From positions 1-34,507 of the forward strand of contig CALDYC010000033.1 of NCBI GenBank assembly GCA_937941245.1: a stretch of DNA of 34,507 nucleotides. The letters run 5' to 3'. Under the pieces are notes generated by a model, which was given only the letters and a program-made list of their open reading frames with translations, had not been told where the DNA came from and did not search any database. A program made the position numbers and the translations under genes. Below are positions 5,744 through 13,260 of this stretch, in pieces. Position 1 is the stretch's first letter. Each line of letters starts with the position of its first letter. Source of the DNA: an uncultured Acidimicrobiales bacterium (lineage in GTDB: Bacteria > Actinomycetota > Acidimicrobiia > Acidimicrobiales > UBA10347).

Positions 5744-8595
5744 CCAGGAACCGACGACTCGCTCCCCAAATCGGCGAAGTCATCAATCGAAGCGCCCCGC
5801 TCGGCTTCACCTGGAACGGCAAACCGCTCACTGGCTTTGTCGGCGACACGATTGCTTCAGCCCTGGTTGCGAATGATGTTCGTGTCGTGTCGAGATCGAT
5901 GAAGTACCACCGCCCACGCGGGTACATGACAAACGATTTTTGGGACCCCAACGCGTTCATGCAGGTCGGCGATGACCCCAACGTGCGTTCGGCGCATCGG
6001 TTGCTCGAGGGCGGCATGGCGATCGAAGCTCAGAACGTGTGGCCATCGCTCGACCGCGACATCAAGGCCGCAAACGGCCTGGTCAAGCGGTTCCTGTCGG
6101 CTGGTTTCTACTACAAGACGTTCATCCGGCCGCAGACGTTGTGGCCTGCGTATGAAAAAGTGCTGGCGACATTCGCTCCTGGCGGCACCGTTGATCTCGA
6201 CACACCGCACGGGTATTACGACAAGCGCTACGCGCACCCTGATGTCGTCGTCGCTGGCGGTGGTCCCGCGGGCATGGCAGCCGCAATCGCAGCGGCGCAG
6301 TCAGGGGCGCAGGTCATGCTGGTCGAGCACGCACATGTACTCGGCGGGCACCTGCGCTGGGGTTCGATCGCCGATCGTGCCCTCGCCGATGAACTCGCGG
6401 CCGAGGTTCATGGCGCAGGAGTTGAAGTTCTAACCGACTCAACCGTCACCGGGCGCTATGACGACAATTGGACCGCAATCGTCCAACGCAGCCACCCGAT
6501 CGCCATCGAACGCCTGATCAAAGCCCGAGCCAAAACGCTCGTCGTCGCGGCCGGACTGATCGAACGGCCGTATGTATTCGCCGGTAACGACAAGCCTGGC
6601 GTGATGACATCGGGAGCCGTGCGTCGTTTCGTGAACGTGCATTCGGTGCGCCCGGGCGAGCGGGCTGTCGTGTTCAGCGCCAATGCCGACGGTGACGCCG
6701 CGGCTGCAGACCTCGAACGAGTCGGCATTCGCGTCGCCCGCGTTGTCGACGCACGAGCCGGCGAGAATGTCATCGAAGCACATGGGAACAGCCGGTCAGT
6801 CGAGTCAGTCGAACTCGCCGATGGATCCACGGTCGACTGCGATCTGCTCGTCACCGCGGTTGGATGGACCGCGCCGACGTCTCTGCTGAACATGGCCGGC
6901 GACCGTCCCAGCTACCACGAACAAAGTGCGCGATTCTTCGGTAGCGCTTCGATCGACGATGTCCTTACTACCGGAGGCATCGCAGGCGACGGCAGTATCG
7001 ATCAGCTCGTGGAACATGGTCGATTGACCGGGCGACTCGCGGCCGCTCGCGCCGCCGTGATCGGTCACCAGCTGCAGGCTGCAACGGCCCGGGCGGTAGA
7101 ACCAGCGAACGCGGAACCAGCTTGGCCGACCGACGACCGTGCCCCGCTCGACCGACACGCTCACCCCGAGCTTTTCCGGTCGAGTACCCATGGCATCGTC
7201 GACTTCTCCGAAGACGTCAGTTCCAAAGACCTGGTCAGTGCCGCCAACGAGGGCTACGACTCGGTCGAGCTTCTGAAACGGTTCACGACTGCGACGATGG
7301 GGCCAGCCCAGGGCAAGCTCGAAACCGTTAACACGGTCGCGGTGCTGGCCGAAGCACGAGGCGAGACGATCGAACAAGTCGGCACGACAGTGTGGCGTCC
7401 GCCGTACGCCCCGATCACGCTCGGCGCGCTCGGCGGGCGAGTATTCGAACCGGTGCGGGTCTCGTCGATCCAGCCATGGCACGAAGCACACGGCGCCACG
7501 CCAATACTTGCTGGCCAATGGGTGCGCCCCGAGCACTATGGCGACCCGATGGCTGAGGTGCGAAACACCCGCACAAACGTGGGTGTGATCGACGTCACGC
7601 CGCTCGGCAAGCTGGACCTGCGTGGACCGGACGTGCCGAAACTGTTGAACCAGCTCTACACCAACAAATGGTCCAAGCTCGCGGTCGGGGCCGTTCGGTA
7701 CGGACTGATGTGTGCCGAAGATGGCGTCGTGCTCGACGACGGCGTCACCGCCCGCTTGAGCGATGACCATTACATGATGACGACCACCTCGTCTGGTGCC
7801 GGAAGTATCTGGGAATGGGCCGAAAGCTGGCTGCAAACCGAACACCCCGACTGGCGGGTACACGTCACTCCGGTAACCACTGGTTTCACCTCTATCAACG
7901 TTGCCGGACCAAAATCCCGCGACCTCATGCAACGTCTGGTGACCGACATCGACCTCTCACCCGACAGCTTTTCCTACATGCAGGTCCGAAGCGGAACCAT
8001 TGCTGACGTTGCTGGCTGTTTCATGTGGCGCATTGGATTCACCGGCGAGTTGTCCTACGAGCTGCATGTGCCTGCGGGCTACGGACTGCACGTCTGGAAG
8101 CGACTGCTCGCCGAAGGAGTCGACCTCGGCGTGCAACCATTCGGGCTTGAGGCACAACGAATTATGCGGCTCGAAAAGGGCCACTTCATCGTGGGGCAGG
8201 ACACCGACGGGCTCACCAAAGCGCCGACGACAGGCCTCGCCAATCTGATCAAGCTCGACAAGGTCGACTTTGCAGGTAAGGCAGAGCTGGCCTGGGCGCT
8301 CGACGATGACACCGCACCAGTTCTGGTTTCGCTTCAGCCCACTGACCCGCGACTCGTGCCCGACGAAGCTTGTCAAATCGTCCGTGCCGGGACCAACGAG
8401 ATCCTGGGACGGATCACGTCATCACTCATGTCGCCGACCCTCAATCGGTCGATCTGCCTCGGACAGGTTCTTCCTCATGTAGCGGCTGCCGGAACTGAAC
8501 TGACTGTGGTCCTGGTCGACGGTCGTCGAGCCACCGCCCGAGTTATGGAACACCACGCCCACTACGACCCCGAAGGGGAACGCCTCCGTGTCTGA
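5740..8595 (+). CDS. soxA: Sarcosine oxidase, alpha subunit
   Basis: This 951-residue large subunit binds FAD/NAD and carries a C-terminal folate domain that captures the methyl carbon. I chose the ATG at 5740 because it overlaps the preceding micro-ORF stop and gives the normal N-terminus (INRSAPLGFTWNGKPLTGFVGD). The longer frame from 5680 only adds 20 residues of repeat-derived text. Order of domains: a ferredoxin-fold N-terminal domain (about 10-100) without iron-sulfur cysteines, as usual in SoxA; a Rossmann domain with VVVAGGGPAGMAAA near residue 170; and a GcvT/aminomethyltransferase domain from about 590 (MAEVRNTRTNVGVIDVTPLGK) to the end (LRLEKGHFIVGQDTDG region near 810). It overlaps soxG by 8 bases. 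Confidence 0.95.
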   Translation: MTRNRRLAPQIGEVINRSAPLGFTWNGKPLTGFVGDTIASALVANDVRVVSRSMKYHRPRGYMTNDFWDPNAFMQVGDDPNVRSAHRLLEGGMAIEAQNVWPSLDRDIKAANGLVKRFLSAGFYYKTFIRPQTLWPAYEKVLATFAPGGTVDLDTPHGYYDKRYAHPDVVVAGGGPAGMAAAIAAAQSGAQVMLVEHAHVLGGHLRWGSIADRALADELAAEVHGAGVEVLTDSTVTGRYDDNWTAIVQRSHPIAIERLIKARAKTLVVAAGLIERPYVFAGNDKPGVMTSGAVRRFVNVHSVRPGERAVVFSANADGDAAAADLERVGIRVARVVDARAGENVIEAHGNSRSVESVELADGSTVDCDLLVTAVGWTAPTSLLNMAGDRPSYHEQSARFFGSASIDDVLTTGGIAGDGSIDQLVEHGRLTGRLAAARAAVIGHQLQAATARAVEPANAEPAWPTDDRAPLDRHAHPELFRSSTHGIVDFSEDVSSKDLVSAANEGYDSVELLKRFTTATMGPAQGKLETVNTVAVLAEARGETIEQVGTTVWRPPYAPITLGALGGRVFEPVRVSSIQPWHEAHGATPILAGQWVRPEHYGDPMAEVRNTRTNVGVIDVTPLGKLDLRGPDVPKLLNQLYTNKWSKLAVGAVRYGLMCAEDGVVLDDGVTARLSDDHYMMTTTSSGAGSIWEWAESWLQTEHPDWRVHVTPVTTGFTSINVAGPKSRDLMQRLVTDIDLSPDSFSYMQVRSGTIADVAGCFMWRIGFTGELSYELHVPAGYGLHVWKRLLAEGVDLGVQPFGLEAQRIMRLEKGHFIVGQDTDGLTKAPTTGLANLIKLDKVDFAGKAELAWALDDDTAPVLVSLQPTDPRLVPDEACQIVRAGTNEILGRITSSLMSPTLNRSICLGQVLPHVAAAGTELTVVLVDGRRATARVMEHHAHYDPEGERLRV

Positions 8596-9205
8596 TCGAG
8601 CTGGGTCTGAACCGGCGTTCGAAAGCTCGGTCCTGCGGGCCTACGCACCAGGATCTAGTAACGCGCTCACGTTGAGCGACGAGTCGGCGCTCGCCAAGAC
8701 GATCGTGCGGGCCGAAGCGGGCTCGCCAGCGAGTGCCAGTCTGGCCGTGAGCTTCGGATCGAGCCGCCGTGAAGGCGCCACTCTGGTACTCGGACAACGA
8801 CCTGACGAATACATGTTGATCGGATCAGCGCAATCGAATGCCAGCATCGTTGCACGCCTGGACACGTCTGGACACGTCAGCGTGATCGATCACACCCACA
8901 GCCGTGCGCTGTTCCGGTTGACAGGTGCACAGGCTTCGGCCACCCTCGAGAAGGTGTGCAGCCTGGACTGGTCGAATGCGATGACACCCGACGGAGCGGT
9001 CGTCTCGGCATCGATTGCCAAGGTGAACTGCGACATTGCTCGAAATGATCGCGAACCGGTTGACGCCGAACCGGCCAGTGCCTCACCGAGCTACCTCATT
9101 GCTTGTGACCGGTCATTTGGGCAGTACCTATTCGATGCCCTGATCGACGCCGGAGGCGAGTTCGGCATCGGTGTCGTGACCGCCGCCGACGGGCTGCAGG
9201 AATAG
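8588..9205 (+). CDS. soxG: Sarcosine oxidase, gamma subunit
   Basis: This 205-residue protein is in the soxG position and has the weak GcvT-like fold text of that family: GPRPDEYM-like LGQRPDEYMLIG near residue 75, VIDHTHSRALFRLTGAQA near 100, and a late YLIACDRSFGQYLFDALIDAG block. It starts with GTG at 8588, inside the end of soxA (GTGTCTGA), so it is translationally coupled. A 10-bp direct duplication (TGGACACGTC twice, 8859-8878) lies inside the gene and keeps the frame combined with its surroundings. Gamma subunits are poorly conserved, so much of the assignment rests on gene order. Confidence 0.88.
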   Translation: MSDRAGSEPAFESSVLRAYAPGSSNALTLSDESALAKTIVRAEAGSPASASLAVSFGSSRREGATLVLGQRPDEYMLIGSAQSNASIVARLDTSGHVSVIDHTHSRALFRLTGAQASATLEKVCSLDWSNAMTPDGAVVSASIAKVNCDIARNDREPVDAEPASASPSYLIACDRSFGQYLFDALIDAGGEFGIGVVTAADGLQE

Positions 9206-9213
9206 GCAGACGA

Positions 9214-10104
9214 ATGCACGGCGGCGACGCAGGCACGAAGCCTGCTGCACCCGCGTTCAGCGCCCTCATTGACCTTGATCGGTATCCACTTGACGATCAC
9301 CAGTCCCCGGCACGCGCCCAGGCGGTCGCCGATGCCAAAGCCGCGCTCGTCGCCGACGGTTGCGCGGTGATCGCGGGGCTGATCCGACCGTCTGCTGTGC
9401 AGCAGCTCGATGCCGAGATCATTGAACGAAAGCACACCACGCACTATTCAACTCAGCGGATCAATCCGTACTTTCATGTCGAACCCAACCCCGCGTACCC
9501 GTCAGACCATGCGGTCAACACCTTTCTCGAACGTTCGAGTGGGTTCATCCCGGGTGACAGTTGGCGGGCCGGTTGCGCAACCGACGTGGTGTTCCGGTCG
9601 CCGGTGCTTGCCTCGTTCATCGCCGAGTGTCTCGGCATTGCGGAACTGCATTGCTACGCGGATCCGCTGGCCGGGCTCACGGCGAACATTTTGGACCCCG
9701 GCCAGCAATTCACGTGGCACTTTGATACCAACGACTTCGCCGTCACTGTGTTGGTGGCCGAAGCTGACAGCGGAGGGCTATTCGAGTACGTTCCGGGTAT
9801 CCGCTCCGCCGACGATGAAGGATTCGATGCCATCAAAGCGGTTCTGGACGGAAGCCGCGAAGGCGTCCGCACGCTTGAGCTGCGGCCCGGCGACCTGCAG
9901 ATCTTCCGGGGCCGATACTCGTTGCATCGGGTAAGTCGAGTCGGCCATGAGTCGGTCCCGAGACACGCGGCGATTTTTGCGTATACCGCCGAGGATGGCG
10001 TGATTGGGCGAGTGGAACGCACCCGACAGTTGTTTGGACGAGTGCTTGCAGAACACGAGGCTGCCGAAGTCGACCGGGTGCGTGCAGACGCACTCTTGGA
10101 CTAA
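9214..10104 (+). CDS. BesD/HalB-like Fe(II)/2-oxoglutarate oxygenase
   Basis: This 296-residue protein resembles the non-haem iron family containing the free-amino-acid halogenases BesD and HalB. The core is WHFDTNDFAVTVLVAEADSGG (abridged: WHFDTNDF) followed by LFEYVPGIRSADDEGFDAI. Metal ligands appear as H169-x-D171 and distal H238 in RYSLHRVS, with R250 a candidate 2-oxoglutarate anchor. Halogenases of this family replace the Asp with Gly to make room for chloride. Here the Asp is kept, so hydroxylation or oxidative demethylation is expected, not halogenation. It starts 8 bases after soxG and 21 bases before the DddP-like gene, and so is an integral operon member. The substrate is probably an amino acid or N-methylated amine (inference). 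Confidence 0.82.
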   Translation: MHGGDAGTKPAAPAFSALIDLDRYPLDDHQSPARAQAVADAKAALVADGCAVIAGLIRPSAVQQLDAEIIERKHTTHYSTQRINPYFHVEPNPAYPSDHAVNTFLERSSGFIPGDSWRAGCATDVVFRSPVLASFIAECLGIAELHCYADPLAGLTANILDPGQQFTWHFDTNDFAVTVLVAEADSGGLFEYVPGIRSADDEGFDAIKAVLDGSREGVRTLELRPGDLQIFRGRYSLHRVSRVGHESVPRHAAIFAYTAEDGVIGRVERTRQLFGRVLAEHEAAEVDRVRADALLD

Positions 10105-10125
10105 CAGGCACGGGGGGCGACAGAT

Positions 10126-11439
10126 ATGGGCAGCAAAGTCAGAGACAGTCTTGATCGTCTGGGGCCCCAATTCCGAGCAGCTGCAACCCACGATCATCAC
10201 CTCGTTCTCGGCCCAGGCACAGCCCTCGAGGCCGAGTGGACCAATGCCGGATTGGCCCTGCCGGATCTCGACGCAATGCGCAGGTATCGACTCGACCGGG
10301 TGCGGGCCCAATTAGCGGAACGTGGCTATGGCGGGGTGTTGCTCTATGACCCGATGAACATCCGCTACGCCACCGATTCGACGAACATGCAGATTTGGGT
10401 CATGCACAATGCGGCCCGCTACGCCTGGGTGTCGGCCGAGGGGCCAGTCATTGTGTGGGATTTCTTCGAATGTGACTTCATGGCTGGCCACAATCCACTC
10501 GTCGACGAGGTACGTGCGGCGGTCGGGACGACGGTGTTCCTGGCCGGTCGTCGTCATCAAGACATGACGGCTCGGTGGGCGGCCGAGATGATCGACGTGA
10601 TCGACGAGCACGCCGGGCGCGATGCCCCGATCGCCGTCGACCAGCTTGGCTACCAGCAATACAAGGCGCTCGAAGCGGCGGGCATCGAGATCGCCAACGG
10701 ACAAGAAGTTATGGAGTTCGCTCGCCTGATCAAGGGGCCTGACGAGATCGCAGCCATGCGGTGTGCGGTGCATGCGTGCGAATCGACGATGCGCGAAATG
10801 CACGAGACGATCGCGGAGCTGCCAGCCGAAACAACTGAACGTGACCTGTGGTCCATGTTGCACGCCGGAAATGTGCGTCGTGCCGGTGAATGGGTTGAGA
10901 CTCAGATCCTGGCATCGGGCCCGCGGACGAACCCGTGGATGCAAGAGGCTTCGTCGCGCATCGTCGAACCGGGTGACGTGGTTGCCTATGACACCGATTT
11001 GGTGGGCGCTTACGGAATGATGGTCGACGTCAGCCGCTCGCGCATTGCTGGAAATGTCGCTCCGACGGTGGCCCAAAGAGAGGTGTATGACCTGGCTGTC
11101 GAGCAGATCCACCGCAATCTTGAATTGCTGACACCCGGCCGTTCGCTGACCGAGCTATCGCACCAGGCCTGGCTTCCACCTGTCGACACATACCGGCACT
11201 ACTGCTGCCTCTTTCACGGTGTGGGCCAGTGTGACGAGTACCCCGATGTCTTTGTGCCCGAGACGTGGGACCGAGACGGCTGGGACGACCACTTGCAACC
11301 GGGCATGGTCATGACCGTCGAGTCCTACGTAGGACGCCGTGATGGGATTGGCGAGGGGATCAAGCTCGAGAACCAGGTGCTAATCACCGGTTCGGGACCT
11401 GAACTACTCACCGAACTCTCGCTTGCTCTGGTGGGGTAG
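10126..11439 (+). CDS. dddP: DddP-like M24 metalloenzyme (candidate DMSP lyase)
   Basis: This 437-residue protein has the creatinase/M24 fold and matches what I remember of DddP, which cleaves dimethylsulfoniopropionate to dimethyl sulfide and acrylate. Matching text includes the early AGLALPDLDAM, YDPMNIRYATDSTNMQIW near residue 74, NVRRAGEWVETQILASGPRTNPW near 249, and CLFHGVGQCDEYP. Predicted metal ligands are D289, D291, D301, H364, E399 and E415. D370, six residues after H364, corresponds to the proposed catalytic Asp, and Y359 to the active-site Tyr. A purine-rich stretch, GGGGGGCGA, precedes the ATG. It is the last gene of the sox operon. The M24 fold is secure. The lyase activity is inference, because DddP relatives of other function exist. 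Confidence 0.8.
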   Translation: MGSKVRDSLDRLGPQFRAAATHDHHLVLGPGTALEAEWTNAGLALPDLDAMRRYRLDRVRAQLAERGYGGVLLYDPMNIRYATDSTNMQIWVMHNAARYAWVSAEGPVIVWDFFECDFMAGHNPLVDEVRAAVGTTVFLAGRRHQDMTARWAAEMIDVIDEHAGRDAPIAVDQLGYQQYKALEAAGIEIANGQEVMEFARLIKGPDEIAAMRCAVHACESTMREMHETIAELPAETTERDLWSMLHAGNVRRAGEWVETQILASGPRTNPWMQEASSRIVEPGDVVAYDTDLVGAYGMMVDVSRSRIAGNVAPTVAQREVYDLAVEQIHRNLELLTPGRSLTELSHQAWLPPVDTYRHYCCLFHGVGQCDEYPDVFVPETWDRDGWDDHLQPGMVMTVESYVGRRDGIGEGIKLENQVLITGSGPELLTELSLALVG

Positions 11440-11463
11440 CGACAGGTCAGCGTGCAGGTCGGA

Positions 11464-12096
11464 CTACACGCTCATGGCCACTCTGATCGCGAGTGCGAAC
11501 AGAATCAGGGCACTGACGACTTCGAGTGCCATGCGAAGGTCGGTTCGATTCCGCAAGCGCTCGGCCATCGACCCGGCTACAAGTGCGACGGTGACATCTG
11601 ACGGGATCGCCGTCAGCGGAATCAACAACCCGAGTACGAGCATTTGCAAGCCGATGTGGCCCATGTCCGTATCAACAAATCCGGGCAGGAACGCGAGGAA
11701 GAACAACACCGTCTTGGGATTCAGCAGCTCAACAAAGAAGCCCTGACGGATTGCGGTGATCGCGCTGTCCGCGGTGGTATCCGCGGTGACCTCAAGCGTC
11801 GAGATGTCCCGCAGCCCCCGGAGCGTGTCTGCCGCGAGGTAACCCAAGTACAGAGCGCCGCCGATTCGCACGGTCGTCAGTAACCAACTTGAGTCGGCCA
11901 ACAACGTTCCGGCGCCGACCGCGGTGATGACTGCTAGCGCCATACCGCCCAGCGCAAGTCCGATCGCCGCCGAGGCGCCAAGGCGCCGATTGCGGTTGAT
12001 TGATCGCGAGATCACGAACAGCATGGACGGTCCTGGACTCAGACTAAACAGGAATCCTGCGCCGGCGACCAGCGCCATCGATTCGACGGTAGGCAC
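11464..12096 (-). CDS. LysE/RhtB-family amino acid exporter
   Basis: This is an integral membrane protein of 210 residues with about six hydrophobic segments. The family signature SLSPGPSMLFV falls near residue 18, and the later LNPKTVLFFLAFLPGF block is typical of LysE/RhtB translocators, which expel amino acids or homoserine lactone-like solutes. I chose the GTG at 12096, five bases after the upstream gene's stop, because it puts the SPGP motif at the usual distance. An ATG at 12135 would lie inside the upstream gene, and an ATG at 12078 is a shorter alternative. It is probably co-transcribed with the oxygenase at 12101-13123. It may export the product of that enzyme or surplus amino acids from the neighbouring catabolic operon. 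Confidence 0.9.
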   Translation of the reverse strand: MPTVESMALVAGAGFLFSLSPGPSMLFVISRSINRNRRLGASAAIGLALGGMALAVITAVGAGTLLADSSWLLTTVRIGGALYLGYLAADTLRGLRDISTLEVTADTTADSAITAIRQGFFVELLNPKTVLFFLAFLPGFVDTDMGHIGLQMLVLGLLIPLTAIPSDVTVALVAGSMAERLRNRTDLRMALEVVSALILFALAIRVAMSV

Positions 12097-12100
12097 TGGT

Positions 12101-13123
12101 CTACGCAAACAGCTCGGAAGCATGGCGTCGCTCAAACTGACTCATTCGAGCGACGTCGGCGGGTTCGGTGTCGTCGGTGAGCGAGATGGTGACGTATTGG
12201 CGCAGGTAGGGAAAGTCGCGCAACAGCTGTGTGAGTAGGTGTTGCCCTGCGGCCACAGGTTCACGCAATGCTCCCTCGGGGCCGACTAACTCGACAGCCG
12301 GGCTCACGATGGCTGCATAGTCAGCTCCGGCGAAGAACGGAATCGAGAACCGAGCGCCAGGGATGTCGGCTACCCGGTGATATGCGGCCGAGATCTGACC
12401 GTTGCTGACTGTTTCGAGAAGGTCGCCAGCGAGGATGACCAACGATGTGGGCTCGGGAGGGATCGACCTCCACTGTCCGTTGTCGAGAACCTCAAGGGCC
12501 GAGCCAGGGTGCGGACGGTCAACAATCGCGGTGATGAACTCGTAGTCGGTGTGCGCCCCCATAGCTGCATGCACTGGAGCATCGTCTGGAGGCGGTAGGT
12601 AGTTCAGGTAGCGCATCTGCGAGAGCGGTTCGTGGCGGTGCTGGGAGATCGTGCCGGGATGAATGCCGAGACCAACTTCGATCAGGTCGAGCAACCGACG
12701 TGTCGCCAGATCGAGGGCGGCAAATAGTCGACGGTTAGCAGCGGCGAACCCCTCCACATCGGGCCATTGATTGGGTCCGAGCAGAGGTGTCTCAGCCATG
12801 ACCTGAGGGTGGTCTCGTGGTAGGTCACGACCAACGTCGAACGCTTCGTATCGACGGATGCCGCCTTCGTCCGCGTAGTCGCCTTTTTCGTGGATGTCGA
12901 CAAAGCCGCGATGGTTCGTCGATTTGCGGATGTCAACCGACCGTTTGAACGCTTCGGGCCGCGAAAAAAAGTCGACTGCGGTGCCGTAGGCGTCGTCGAC
13001 GATGCAGGGAGCAATGCCATGATTGGTGACCCGAACCCACGAATGTTCGATCAGCGCTGCGGTGAGTTTGGCGGCCAAACTCACCGGGTCTAGATGCATG
13101 GAGACGGTCGCCGGTTCTCCCAT
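12101..13123 (-). CDS. Isopenicillin-N-synthase-like Fe(II)/2OG dioxygenase
   Basis: This 340-residue protein has the IPNS/2OG-FeII_Oxy double-stranded beta-helix. WVRVTNHGI near residue 29 is the DIOX_N hallmark. The iron ligands are H191 and D193 (MGAHTDYEFIT) and H249 (AAYHRV), and R258-x-S260 (ARFSIPFF) binds 2-oxoglutarate. All key residues are present, so it should be an active oxygenase. The family covers ring formation, hydroxylation and ethylene-forming reactions; the substrate is not evident. It leads a two-gene minus-strand unit with the LysE exporter. Upstream (13124-13227) lies a 23-bp repeat array carrying GGTCACC dyads. Confidence 0.92.
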   Translation of the reverse strand: MGEPATVSMHLDPVSLAAKLTAALIEHSWVRVTNHGIAPCIVDDAYGTAVDFFSRPEAFKRSVDIRKSTNHRGFVDIHEKGDYADEGGIRRYEAFDVGRDLPRDHPQVMAETPLLGPNQWPDVEGFAAANRRLFAALDLATRRLLDLIEVGLGIHPGTISQHRHEPLSQMRYLNYLPPPDDAPVHAAMGAHTDYEFITAIVDRPHPGSALEVLDNGQWRSIPPEPTSLVILAGDLLETVSNGQISAAYHRVADIPGARFSIPFFAGADYAAIVSPAVELVGPEGALREPVAAGQHLLTQLLRDFPYLRQYVTISLTDDTEPADVARMSQFERRHASELFA

Positions 13124-13197
13124 GCTGGGGATATTACTCCACCATTTCGGACCTGTCCACGCCGTGTGTGGTTGCAGTCACACGTTCCGTGGTTGAG

Positions 13198-13260
13198 GGC
13201 ATGGTCACCGCAGGGGTTGGGGCATGGTCACCGCAGTGGTTGGGGCATGGTCACCGCAGT
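13198..13260. repeat. 23-bp tandem repeat overlapping the 3' end of the GGDEF-EAL gene
   Basis: Copies start at 13198, 13221 and 13244. The unit begins GGCATGGTCACCGCAG and ends GGTTGG. The first two copies are nearly identical, and the third matches for its first 16-17 bases before passing into unique coding sequence. Each copy has the hyphenated dyad GGT-C-ACC. The stop codon (13228-13230) and last residues of the minus-strand GGDEF-EAL protein lie in copies 2 and 3. The array also sits 75-135 bp upstream of the IPNS-like gene start. Confidence 0.85.

Larger units (their letters stand above)
5612..5752 (+). repeat. 47-bp tandem triplication at the soxD/soxA junction
   Basis: Three head-to-tail copies of a 47-bp unit lie at 5612-5658, 5659-5705 and 5706-5752. 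Copies 2 and 3 are identical except for the last base, while copy 1 (the real soxD tail) differs from them at about half a dozen positions. Each unit contains the SoxD C-terminal coding text (PTRV-KLGG-A) and the ATGA stop/start overlap, at 5646, 5693 and 5740. Because 47 is not a multiple of 3, each copy shifts the frame by one base, so every ATGA works again as a stop for one frame and a start for the next. Confidence 0.95.

Noticed and set aside
6805-7932. 375-residue minus-strand frame inside soxA
   Set aside because: It is a long antisense shadow typical of GC-rich DNA; the composition is Arg/His-rich with no domain, and soxA is certain.
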